Assembly (NCBI GenBank): GCA_964511075.1
Contig: CAZEDM010000004.1
Location: 186,001 to 250,000, forward strand
DNA length: 64,000 nt
Origin: CAZEDM01 sp964511075
GTDB lineage: Bacteria; Zixibacteria; MSB-5A5; RBG-16-43-9
Reading direction: 5' to 3'
Below, one piece after another: positions 1 to 8,115 of this stretch (position 1 is its first letter; each line of letters begins with the position of its first letter). Under the pieces are notes generated by a model. That model made no database searches. It worked only from the letters and a program-made list of their open reading frames with translations, and was not told the DNA's origin. A program made the position numbers and the translations under genes.

Positions 1-1473
1 TATGAATATGCCGACCCACATTCGGAAGTTTTTGAAGCTACATTTGAGGGTATCCAGAAAGTTGATAATAAGGATTGCTACGTCATAAAGATAAAGAACA
101 ACATAAATAAAGATGTTTACACCCTCTACATTAATGCCGACAACATGCTTCTGGAGAAGAGCGTCTCCATTGAGGGTGAGGACAGCAACGACACATTTTA
201 TGGAGACTACAGGGAAATTGACGGCTTGATGAAGGCATTCTGGACCAAACAGATCCTTCATCAAACCGGACAGGCAGAAGAAATCACCGTCACCAAATAT
301 ATCTCCAACCCGGAGATCGATTCAGCGCTCTTTGACCCTCCAGCGGAAACCGCCAAGGATTACCAGTTTGCTCAAGGCAATAGCGCCGAGAACATTCCCT
401 TCCGATACGTGGGAAATCATCTCTACATCCCGGTTACGGTTGACTGTAAAGAGAGATTTTGGATCCTTGATACCGGCGCCGGTATGTCAGTCATCAGCCA
501 GGAGTTTGCGAATTTGCTTGGATTGGATTTGCAGGGGGATCTCAAAGGCATAGGGGGCGGTGGCACCGTGGACATAAAGTTAACTACCCTGCCACCCTTC
601 AGCCTTCAGGGTATCCAGTTCCAAGAGCAGACCGTGGCAGTGATTGACCTAAAGAAACTTAACCGGAGACTGGGGATAGAGATTGTTGGTATTCTGGGTT
701 ATGATTTCTTATCCCGTTTCGTGACCAAGATTGACTACGCCAATGAGCTTGTTTCCTTCTATGACCCAGATGCATTCGAATATACTGGCAATGGCCGTAA
801 ATTAACCGCACACATAAAAGATAATTCATTCAGGGTTGAAGCTACACTGGACGATAAACACTCGGGCATATGGTTATTTGACATCGGGGCGGCCACCTGT
901 TTTCTTAACGGGGCTTACGCCTTTCTGAACGGCTTCACCGAGCGAAAAGGCGTGGAAGGTATGGGACAGGGAGCTGCGAATACCTTCAGAACCATGAGCG
1001 TGAAGTGCAAGAGCATTGAGTTTGCCGGTTTCAATGTAGACAATCCAAGGGTCAGCTTTCACTACGGCGGTACCGATACGGTTTTCACCGCCGATGAAAT
1101 CGGAATCCTGGGCAGCTCCTTGTTCAGGAATTTTGTGATTTATTGTGACTATACCAGGGAACAGTTGATCGTGGAAAAGGGAGACGACTTCAATAAGGAA
1201 TTCCCTGAGGACAAAGCCGGGCTCACGTTCATTCGCAGTGAGAATGGCGAATTCGAAGTTTTTTTTGTTGCTCCGGGTACCCCGGCAGCCAAAGCCGGAT
1301 TTCTGCAGGGCGACATGGTTAAATCGATAAACGGGATTCATATACAGCATATCGGAGGTCTTAGCGATATACGTAAGATGTTAACTGAGGAACCGGGCAC
1401 CGAGTATGCATTCATAGTTAACCGAAACGGAAAGGAAAAAAGACTGAATCTCAAGCTAGCAAACCTTTACTGA
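1..1473 (+). CDS. Retropepsin-like aspartyl protease with C-terminal PDZ domain (5' end cut off by window)
   Basis: The frame is open from the first base, so the gene begins upstream and only its last 490 codons are visible. The visible part has two pepsin/retropepsin-type half-domains. The first carries the catalytic motif ILDTGAGMSV (Asp codon at 469-471). The second carries FDIGAAT (Asp at 880-882), where Thr-Gly is replaced by Ile-Gly, so the second half may be weakened. A PDZ domain follows from about 1240 to 1450, with the usual APGTPAAKAGFLQGD carboxylate-loop region. The combination is typical of bacterial secreted or periplasmic aspartyl protease-PDZ proteins; the substrate is unknown. 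The N-terminus and any signal peptide are missing. The family call is firm; the role is inference. Confidence 0.85.
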   Translation, partial: YEYADPHSEVFEATFEGIQKVDNKDCYVIKIKNNINKDVYTLYINADNMLLEKSVSIEGEDSNDTFYGDYREIDGLMKAFWTKQILHQTGQAEEITVTKYISNPEIDSALFDPPAETAKDYQFAQGNSAENIPFRYVGNHLYIPVTVDCKERFWILDTGAGMSVISQEFANLLGLDLQGDLKGIGGGGTVDIKLTTLPPFSLQGIQFQEQTVAVIDLKKLNRRLGIEIVGILGYDFLSRFVTKIDYANELVSFYDPDAFEYTGNGRKLTAHIKDNSFRVEATLDDKHSGIWLFDIGAATCFLNGAYAFLNGFTERKGVEGMGQGAANTFRTMSVKCKSIEFAGFNVDNPRVSFHYGGTDTVFTADEIGILGSSLFRNFVIYCDYTREQLIVEKGDDFNKEFPEDKAGLTFIRSENGEFEVFFVAPGTPAAKAGFLQGDMVKSINGIHIQHIGGLSDIRKMLTEEPGTEYAFIVNRNGKEKRLNLKLANLY

Positions 1474-1526
1474 AAGGCTTGATAAAACATAGCAGGAAGA
1501 ATATCGCAGAGCCCAGAAAAGATACC

Positions 1527-1567
1527 ACGTCCCCCTCGAGATTAGAACTCGTATTACCGCCGTCAAA
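1527..1567 (-). repeat. Diverged copy of the 3' half of tRNA-Glu
   Basis: This stretch matches the intact tRNA-Glu at 32595-32669 over about 41 bases with 7 mismatches, in the same orientation. It covers the anticodon-loop 3' side, the anticodon stem, the T arm and the acceptor 3' strand. The 5' half of the tRNA is absent. A 3' tRNA half at a distance from the intact tRNA, on the side the tRNA's 3' end faces, is the arrangement expected of an att site left by island integration. No integrase was found, so this stays an inference. Confidence 0.6.
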
Positions 1568-1673
1568 GAACAAAAACATACATATGAAAAGGTAAATACT
1601 CACGAATAATTTACAAGAGAAAGAATACTAGAATTGGCGCTTTAACTGAAATCAAGTCAGGAGAAACAAGTTA

Positions 1674-2306
1674 ATGTTTAAGCAATACCCCTTTCTGAGA
1701 GCATTATTCATTTTTTCCAGAAGCTGGATGATTGCCATAATAGCGCTTCTTATCCTGTACTTTGCCTGGCTGCGGCAATGGCAGATGACCTGGGGTGCGT
1801 CAGCAGAGGAAGTAAGCCGTTACATGGTGGGTGATGAGCTGCTTGAGAACCCTGCTCTTAACGCAACCCGTGCAGTGGAAATAAAGGCACCTCCGGAAAA
1901 AGTATGGCCCTGGCTGGTGCAAATGGGATACAAAAGAGCAGGCTTATACAGCTTCGCCAAGCTGGACAACGGTGGTATGCCCAGTGCCGAGCATATAATC
2001 CCGGAATACCAGAACCTGAAAGTCGGCGATTCAATACTTCCCCTGCTAAAAGTGGTCGAGATGGAGCCTAATAAGTCCATGCTCTGGGTATTTCAGAAGG
2101 GAGCCGGTCCGTGGCAAAACGCCACCTGGTCCTGGGGTCTCTACCAGACCGACAGCGGGCGTACAAGATTGGTGTCACGCCTACGGCAGCAGTACACTTT
2201 TAATTCTCTTCAGGAGATAATCGGCTGGGGAATAATCGACCCCATGGAAATTTTCATGATGCGCACGACTTTGCTCGGGATCAAACGCCGGACGGAGAAC
2301 AATTAG
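1674..2306 (+). CDS. Membrane-anchored SRPBCC (START/Bet v1-like) domain protein
   Basis: This 210-residue protein begins with a hydrophobic helix (about residues 18-36, IAIIALLILYFAWL). An SRPBCC-type ligand-binding fold follows. The recognisable entry strand and helix are VEIKAPPEKVWPWLVQMGY near residues 63-81; the rest includes a TWSWGLY strand and a Trp/Arg-rich end. Related proteins are annotated polyketide cyclase/dehydrase or lipid-transport-like, but this one lacks evidence for any enzyme activity. The start is supported by an AGGAGA Shine-Dalgarno site about 10 bases upstream. It lies 72 bp before the next small membrane gene, so the two may be co-transcribed. The ligand is unknown. 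Confidence 0.75.
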   Translation: MFKQYPFLRALFIFSRSWMIAIIALLILYFAWLRQWQMTWGASAEEVSRYMVGDELLENPALNATRAVEIKAPPEKVWPWLVQMGYKRAGLYSFAKLDNGGMPSAEHIIPEYQNLKVGDSILPLLKVVEMEPNKSMLWVFQKGAGPWQNATWSWGLYQTDSGRTRLVSRLRQQYTFNSLQEIIGWGIIDPMEIFMMRTTLLGIKRRTENN

Positions 2307-2378
2307 ATGATTAAGTTACGCTGCTTCCAAGAATTATCTTTTTAATATGCGGTTAAAATAATCGGAGGAATCGGTGCT

Positions 2379-2708
2379 ATGGTAAACGGGAATGATGTGG
2401 TGATAAACGAAAACAAAATCAAAACTTTTAGATGGCTATTCTACATCAGTCTATTCCAGCTATTGGTATGCTTTGTATTCCCCGCAATCATATTTCCAGC
2501 TAAGGTCCTGTTAGCTATCGAGCTTCTTAATGCCCTTACAGTGGGGCTGTTGTTTGGATTATATTTTTTAGGCGTGAACGTATACGGTTTTTTTATCGAT
2601 AGGAGAAGACGTCCAGTTTATCTGGTGATAATTATATTTATCTCCGTGTGGACGATATGGACCATCATCACCTGGCTTTATATAGAACATATGCGCTATC
2701 TTACATAG
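2379..2708 (+). CDS. Small integral membrane protein, function unknown
   Basis: The protein has 109 residues with three or so hydrophobic helices: about 19-41 (a long run ending IIFPA), 44-70 and 80-104. A short basic loop (DRRRRP) lies between the second and third. A good GGAGGA Shine-Dalgarno site sits about 10 bases before the ATG. I recognise no family. Its only context is the SRPBCC membrane protein just upstream. It could be a small DUF-type membrane protein. Confidence 0.6.
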   Translation: MVNGNDVVINENKIKTFRWLFYISLFQLLVCFVFPAIIFPAKVLLAIELLNALTVGLLFGLYFLGVNVYGFFIDRRRRPVYLVIIIFISVWTIWTIITWLYIEHMRYLT

Positions 2709-2910
2709 ATAATAAAATCCCCCCAGAGAAAGTCTCTATTTAGGATAAGCCGATAACAGGGTGGCTGAAAATCTATTTATCAAGCAGCCCTTTGTACATG
2801 CTTGACCTGCGGAACTTACCCATTAGTCCCACTCTTTTTAAGAGAAAGGATATAGGGGTGAGTACAAAAACATTAAGAGCCTCAGGGGTACGGGACTTCT
2901 GAGCTATCTT

Positions 2911-3033
2911 CTACCTTCTAAAAAACATCACAATTAAAAGCCAGAATATAAGTGTGCCGGCTCCTAATACCAGTATGGTTATAATAACCCAGGTAAGAGG
3001 TGAAATCTTTTTAGAGTCGGTCTGTTTTTCCAT
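2911..3033 (-). CDS. 40-residue single-helix membrane protein
   Basis: A short reading frame runs from ATG at 3033 to TAG at 2911, with a strong AGGAGA ribosome-binding site 6 to 11 bases upstream on the minus strand. The product has a polar start (MEKQTDSKKISP), one hydrophobic helix of about 23 residues and a basic end (FFRR). This fits an inner-membrane miniprotein with positive-inside topology. No homolog is recognised. The flanking stretches 2709-2910 and 3034-3277 show no further convincing gene. Confidence 0.5.
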   Translation of the reverse strand: MEKQTDSKKISPLTWVIITILVLGAGTLIFWLLIVMFFRR

Positions 3034-3277
3034 AAGATTTCTCCTTAATTTTGTTTGACTCACCAGATTATACGGATAGAGACAGGTCAAAGTTACAAAT
3101 ATGTTACCTAACCTCCCTCTCTCTAAGTCGAAGATTCCGTTGAATACGGGAAGAGGGGGTATGGGGATGAGTTCTAAACCTTCTATATTATATGAAGTAA
3201 AGTTAAAGCTTTACACTCCAGTTTGCAGGTTAACCATCCCTGTTGACAATCTTCTTTTTCATCGCTTCTGGGCGTTC

Positions 3278-5449
3278 TCAGCACCCATGCGGTGGTCCTC
3301 CTTTGAAAAGATAATTGATCAGATAAATCACGTCACTTACTGATACCTCTCCATCGCAATTAATATCTGCCGCCTGTATACTACAGGGAGGAGAACCGCC
3401 CTTGAAGAGATAGTTTATTATATAGACCACATCGGAAACCGTTACCGAGTTATCGCAGTTCGCATCGCCTATCTCGAAAAAGAAAAAGCTCAGGGTGTCG
3501 TCAGCCCATGTCTCGGAACGATCGTCATAAGCCCTTACTGTCCAGAAAAAATTCCCCAGGGAAAGGGAATCGGTGTACTGGCTGTTAGGAAGACCATCGT
3601 ACACGGCGGTTGAATCGGGAGAGAAAACAGAAGAGGTGCTGATGTATAAATCATATCTTATGGTATCATCCCAGGGATCAGGGTCTGCGGCATCCTCCCA
3701 ATCAAAAGTAACCTCACAGGGAACGTAGGGAAAAGGAAAAAAGGGAAAACAGAAGAACAAACTGCTGTCGGAAGGCGAAAGAAGGGAAAAAAGCCCGGGA
3801 GGGGTATTGGGGCAGTCGGGGAAATAATCCACTCCGTCACCCGGTCCGGGAATCTCATAATAATCCGGGTACCCGGGATTAGCATAGCAGTCGGACCAGA
3901 AGTTGCCGCTGTCATTCGGACTCCAGTCATTATTGTAAGAGAGAAAATCCTCATAGGCATTTATCACGTTATCTATGAATTCATTTCCCCACCAGGCGTT
4001 ATTCTGCGAATTGCCGAGATATGCTCCGTAGCTGTTATCTTTCAGAGTGTTTCCTACCAGCTGGTTGCTGAAGCTGGAGTCCAGGTTAATCCCTATCTCA
4101 AATCCCTGCACCCTGCAGTTTTTGATGGTGACGCCCTCTCTGTTGTTCAGATAGATACCATAATCGATACCGGCTTCGTCACCCTGGATCAGCTGACAAT
4201 CGCAATCGATGGTTATACTGTCAGCACCTATTATCAAGCCGTGACCAGTACAGCCTGAAAGGTCATTGTGTATCGTCTTATCCTGGTATATGGTATCTCC
4301 GCATTCGACAGGCTCCCTGGCAACTTTGGGGATGACCGCAAAATTTTCATCCCCGGCGAACCGCATACACTCAGGAATTGCGCAAGCGGGGTACGCAGAG
4401 TTAGCCTGATCAAATGCTTGCTTTACTGTCCAGCCCTGGCTCAGGAGGGAGAACAGGGTATCCTGCCAGGAGAGTGAATATGTCCAGCACTCACCACATT
4501 GTGGCTCGCTCATATTGCAATAACCCAGGGTAACTGTTTTTTCGGTGGAGCCCTTCCTGAACTCGTGCGACAGGTTGCCCTCGCCTGTGTCGCATAGCGA
4601 GAAGCAGCTTGCCAGGAAGGCGAACGGCATTTTCGGATAATCGGCAATCCAGTCCCTGATCTCACTGGCATAAGTGTATTCCGTTTCGTTTCCATCTATA
4701 CAGCCGCTTTTGAATTGGTCGCTTCTACCCCCGCTGTGAGCGATCTCATAGAACATTGCGGTTTCGGTAGACTGAATGTGGCTTTTGATCTTCTCCTCCG
4801 TGGGCCATACTATAGCCTCTGTGGAATACCCCATTGTCTCGAACCACTCGGCAGCATTCTCGTACCAGGACTGCCAGTAACCCTCACAGGGATAAAAATA
4901 CCAGGGACCTGTCAGGGAAAATCCGGTGTAGGGCGGCGGAATGGCATTGCCCCATATTTTACCGTCCACCGCATCGATCACCGTCACGCTCAGGTTACCA
5001 TTATCCATGCTTCTCACGATCCAGCAGGGGTTACGAGGCGTGGGCTTGATGGGAAAAACATCCGATTCCGGGGATATATAGTACAGCCTGGAGAACTGAA
5101 CATCCCCCCTAACCATGGCTTCTGCCTGCTCCCGGGTTATCGTCATCCCAGGTAAAGACTCCGTAATATCCTCCCGCCAGTGGGTATTTTTGGCTATGAG
5201 TTCCTGAGTGTCCTTGTCAAAGCAGTAGACTATAAAATCTTTCTCCACCGTAGCATGACCCACCGCCCTTTGATAAAAATAGACTATCTTGTCCCCGATC
5301 TCGATTCTCTGAAACCGTTCGTAGCCTGTCTCGAGCTCTTTGAGCAAGTCATAACTATTGTTCGGCTGATCTGCCCGGGAGAGAGCCATACTTGTGATGA
5401 GACTAATACCAATGAACAGGAGTATGCTGATTACGCTCTTGTTTTTCAT
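3278..5449 (-). CDS. Secreted protein with clan-CD-like cysteine peptidase region, beta-helix and dockerin domain
   Basis: The ATG at 5449 begins directly with a signal peptide (MKNKSVISILLFIGISLITS). An in-frame ATG at 5500 would add 17 residues, but that DNA contains a dispersed repeat, so 5449 is preferred (723 residues). A central region has EIAHSGG (His 238) and, 44 residues later, FLASCFS (Cys 282). This spacing and setting resemble the His-Gly/Ala-Cys dyad of clan CD (caspase, gingipain) peptidases; I infer this from motif shape only. A parallel beta-helix region follows (ITIDCDC..., GVTIKNCRVQG, NQLVGNTL), of the NosD/right-handed type. After a fibronectin-like stretch the protein ends in two dockerin calcium repeats (GDANCDNSVTVSDVVY and the ADINCDGEVSVSDVIY unit). 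It is probably exported and cell-surface or secreted. Substrate unknown. Confidence 0.75.
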   Translation of the reverse strand: MKNKSVISILLFIGISLITSMALSRADQPNNSYDLLKELETGYERFQRIEIGDKIVYFYQRAVGHATVEKDFIVYCFDKDTQELIAKNTHWREDITESLPGMTITREQAEAMVRGDVQFSRLYYISPESDVFPIKPTPRNPCWIVRSMDNGNLSVTVIDAVDGKIWGNAIPPPYTGFSLTGPWYFYPCEGYWQSWYENAAEWFETMGYSTEAIVWPTEEKIKSHIQSTETAMFYEIAHSGGRSDQFKSGCIDGNETEYTYASEIRDWIADYPKMPFAFLASCFSLCDTGEGNLSHEFRKGSTEKTVTLGYCNMSEPQCGECWTYSLSWQDTLFSLLSQGWTVKQAFDQANSAYPACAIPECMRFAGDENFAVIPKVAREPVECGDTIYQDKTIHNDLSGCTGHGLIIGADSITIDCDCQLIQGDEAGIDYGIYLNNREGVTIKNCRVQGFEIGINLDSSFSNQLVGNTLKDNSYGAYLGNSQNNAWWGNEFIDNVINAYEDFLSYNNDWSPNDSGNFWSDCYANPGYPDYYEIPGPGDGVDYFPDCPNTPPGLFSLLSPSDSSLFFCFPFFPFPYVPCEVTFDWEDAADPDPWDDTIRYDLYISTSSVFSPDSTAVYDGLPNSQYTDSLSLGNFFWTVRAYDDRSETWADDTLSFFFFEIGDANCDNSVTVSDVVYIINYLFKGGSPPCSIQAADINCDGEVSVSDVIYLINYLFKGGPPHGC

Positions 5450-5451
5450 AA

Positions 5452-5476
5452 AATGAACGAGTTTAGAACTTTTTTG
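5452..5476. repeat. Dispersed repeat copy (cgagtttagaact type)
   Basis: The core aacgagtttagaactttt recurs, with small changes, at 7568-7600 and 13121-13152, both in long intergenic gaps. This copy lies just upstream of the preferred start of the secreted dockerin protein. The core resembles the T arm of tRNA-Glu, also seen in the tRNA fragment at 1527-1567. Confidence 0.45.
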
Positions 5477-5523
5477 ATAACTGTGGATTATGAAATTCAT
5501 ACTTTTGCTGTTACTTTTGTGTC

Positions 5524-7422
5524 TCAGCTGCAGGGAGCTGTTCCTCCCTTGAAAAGATAATTAATCAAGTAGATAACATCCGAGACACTTAAGTTAACCA
5601 CCGTGCAGCTTCCGTCTCCTTCCTGGCAGCAGTTGGCATCTCCTACTAATAAAGGAACGGGTGGGATACCTCCTTTGAAAAGGTAATTTATCAAGAAGAT
5701 TACGTCTGAGATGCTGGTTGAGCCGTCTGTGTTGGCGTCCCCTCGTAGATATTCCAAAACCGGGTAATAGACCGTGTCTACCTCCCCTGGTCCGGGTGCT
5801 GTTCCGGATACCAAAGGAGTATCCTCATTCCCGTTTAATTTCACTGACAGGGTATAACTTCCACCACCAGAGCCAGCTTCGCCTACCACTCTGACCATGT
5901 ATTCACCGATTAGCGGATTAGGTATGGTTACCACATCATCCTTGTCCTCATCTTCATTCACATCCAGAGTGGTGTCATATGTGGCATCCGGTATGGTATT
6001 GAAGTCTATCCCTATTGAGTCCGAATTCGGGTCGGTAACTATTATATCCACTGGGGAGTAAGCTATGTACCTTAAGGTATCATCGCTCTGCTGGAATGGC
6101 ACATATTTAATTGTAACATAGTTATAGTCTGTGCCTGATCCAAAGCTTACTCCTGTTACGTAGATATTGCCGGAGCCATCCACGACTATTTCTTTGTTAA
6201 AGTCTTGAGCGCTTGAAGGTCCATCGTATTTCCTCACCCAGTCAACCTCTCCGTTTGAATCATACTTTATGGTTATGCAATCTTGAGAGGTGTTGGTCCC
6301 CATACTATATCCGGCCACATAAATATCTCCGGAATTATCTAATGCTATATCAAAAGCCCTATCACTCAGGTTGTCTGGCCCATTGTAACTTCTGGTCCAG
6401 GCAGTATCTCCGTTTGGGTAGTATTTGATAGTAGTTAAATCAGACCCAGTTCCTATATTCTGACTCGCTCCGGTTACGTAAACGTTACCGGAACCGTCCA
6501 CTGCTACAGCCTCTGCTCCATCCCAATCATTTAGAGTACCATTGTATCTTCTCACCCAGGCTGTATCCCCATTTGAATAATACTTAATGGTCAGATAATC
6601 ATAATTATAATAACCACTGCTGTCACTGTGTCCCGTAACGTAGACATTTCCAGAACCATCCACAGCTATAGCGTCTGCAACATCTTCTGTGCTTGAAGGC
6701 CCGTCATATCGTCTTACCCAAGCTGTGTCTCCATTAGGGTAGTACTTTATCGTTGCATAGTCACTATTCTCGTCTCCGGTTACATAGACATTCCCGGAAC
6801 CATCTACAGCTATGGCTCTGGGTGTATCATATAGATTACTCAAATCATTGTATCTTCGAATCCACGCAGTATCTCCATTGGGATAATATTTGATGGTTGC
6901 ATAATCGAGGAATGTTCCATTACCCGTGCTTGATCCTGTCACATAAACGTTGCCAGAATCGTCCAGTGCCAGAGCCCTTGCTCCGTCCCCCTCACTTGCT
7001 GGTCCGTCGTACCTTCTCAGCCAAACAATATCTCCGTCGGGGTCATACTTTATAGTGGCAAAGTCCCTACCTGTTGTAGTATCACCCAAACTCTGGCCGG
7101 TTACATAGATATACCCCGATCTATCTACGGCTACGTCATAGGCCAAGTCCACATCGTTACGCGGTCCATCATAAACTCTTACCCAAGCCGTATCCCCGTT
7201 GGGGTAGTACTTGACTGTGCAATAGTCGCCGGAGTATAAGCCTGAGTTTATCTGGCCAGTTACATAAACATTCCCTGAATCATCCACCGCTATCCCCCAA
7301 GCCTGATCCGCGATGTTTCCATCTCCATTGTATATCCTCACCCAGGCAGTGTCAACTGGCTGTGCAGACAGCGGCAGTGCAAAACAGAGGATAATTACAG
7401 AAAATATAAGCAATCTTGACAT
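5524..7422 (-). CDS. Secreted SBBP beta-propeller protein with C-terminal dockerin
   Basis: A signal peptide (MSRLLIFSVIILCFALPLSA) opens this 632-residue protein. About eight tandem units of roughly 50 residues follow, each containing GSGNVYVTG and a partner strand such as TIKYYPNGDTAWVRRY. These are SBBP (seven-bladed propeller, PF06739-like) repeats. A spacer of about 100 residues resembling a pre-peptidase C-terminal beta-sandwich follows (YSPVDIIV...GGGSYTLSVKLNG). Two dockerin calcium repeats end the protein (GDANTDGSTSISDVIFLINY and a second with an insertion, GDANCCQEGDGS). An AGGGAGAAG site precedes the ATG. It lies 74 bp upstream of the other dockerin gene, and the two are likely co-transcribed. 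The likely role is an extracellular or surface scaffold or binding protein; no enzyme is apparent. Confidence 0.85.
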   Translation of the reverse strand: MSRLLIFSVIILCFALPLSAQPVDTAWVRIYNGDGNIADQAWGIAVDDSGNVYVTGQINSGLYSGDYCTVKYYPNGDTAWVRVYDGPRNDVDLAYDVAVDRSGYIYVTGQSLGDTTTGRDFATIKYDPDGDIVWLRRYDGPASEGDGARALALDDSGNVYVTGSSTGNGTFLDYATIKYYPNGDTAWIRRYNDLSNLYDTPRAIAVDGSGNVYVTGDENSDYATIKYYPNGDTAWVRRYDGPSSTEDVADAIAVDGSGNVYVTGHSDSSGYYNYDYLTIKYYSNGDTAWVRRYNGTLNDWDGAEAVAVDGSGNVYVTGASQNIGTGSDLTTIKYYPNGDTAWTRSYNGPDNLSDRAFDIALDNSGDIYVAGYSMGTNTSQDCITIKYDSNGEVDWVRKYDGPSSAQDFNKEIVVDGSGNIYVTGVSFGSGTDYNYVTIKYVPFQQSDDTLRYIAYSPVDIIVTDPNSDSIGIDFNTIPDATYDTTLDVNEDEDKDDVVTIPNPLIGEYMVRVVGEAGSGGGSYTLSVKLNGNEDTPLVSGTAPGPGEVDTVYYPVLEYLRGDANTDGSTSISDVIFLINYLFKGGIPPVPLLVGDANCCQEGDGSCTVVNLSVSDVIYLINYLFKGGTAPCS

Positions 7423-8103
7423 ATCTTCTCCCTGTTTTAAAAAGGCAGATAATGCTTCTCTTCATAAATAATATAAATATTTTTTCTATTATTCCAAGAG
7501 GATTTTAGCAATGCGGTGAGAACAAAAGGATTAATTTAAGGCTTTTTCGAGGGTGGTCAATATCTTCTACGTCCCCCGAATGGACGAGTTTAGAACTTCT
7601 TTGGTTCTAAATCCATAGTCTTCTATACAATCCCTAACTGGTAAGAAAACCCAACTTAGATCGAAAGGGGTAGTTGAAGCCTCTTTCTCAGTCCCAACCA
7701 TTTAAATTTATTTTTATCCTTGAACTGGGTGAGAGGATTTTCAAAAAATTTTCCAACACCGTGCTTGTCCGGTTTGTCTATACACAGAAAAACAGCTATA
7801 AAGGATGTTCTGCAAGGGGCTTCATAATCAACCGGTACGAGATATTTCAATATTGGCTTATTTGAATCAAAGGACTTGATTTTTGTTGCTAAGCTAGCAA
7901 ATTTTTCTTATAATCTGAATAGTTTTTGGATGAATGAACGCACATTAAGAGTAACGCTTATTATTTAATTGTCAGAAGCTCAGAATGAATTCAGGATCCG
8001 CTTGCAGTTGAAAAACTGACCTGAAGACACAATGCCCATCCAAAGAGTTTACAGGTATAATCACTCATAGATAGACATCGGTGACGTTATCTCGTACCAT
8101 TGT
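7423..8103. other. Intergenic stretch between divergent genes, with one dispersed repeat
   Basis: About 690 bases separate the propeller gene from the Tricorn gene. Short open frames exist on both strands near 7656-7865 but lack ribosome-binding sites or protein-like composition. The only structured element seen is the repeat at 7568-7600. Promoters for the two divergent genes must lie here, but I see no clear boxes. Confidence 0.5.
7568..7600. repeat. Dispersed repeat copy (acgtcccc...cgagtttagaact)
   Basis: This copy reads tacgtccccc, a 7-base variable part, then acgagtttagaacttc. It matches the copy at 13121-13152 in both halves and the copy at 5452-5476 in its second half. The order cgtcccc then cgag.tt.gaact is the order found in the complement of the tRNA-Glu 3' end. 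Confidence 0.5.
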
Positions 8104-8115
8104 CAAGGAGGTCTT

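Noticed and set aside
3101..3343. 80-codon open frame on the plus strand
   Set aside because: It overlaps the dockerin end of the real minus-strand gene, has no ribosome site, and its composition is unlike a protein.
5180..5560. 126-codon plus-strand frame across the start of the dockerin gene
   Set aside because: It is the antisense shadow of the signal peptide and N-terminal region; no ribosome site or protein motif.
5527..7400. Regular 150-bp periodicity that could be mistaken for a DNA repeat array
   Set aside because: It is the coding repeat of the SBBP beta-propeller; units vary at the DNA level and keep the frame. There is no CRISPR-like repeat-spacer pattern here or elsewhere in the window.
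7656..7865. Overlapping 60-codon frames on both strands in the propeller-Tricorn gap
   Set aside because: No Shine-Dalgarno site, no recognisable fold or motif; two opposite frames over the same DNA suggest chance.
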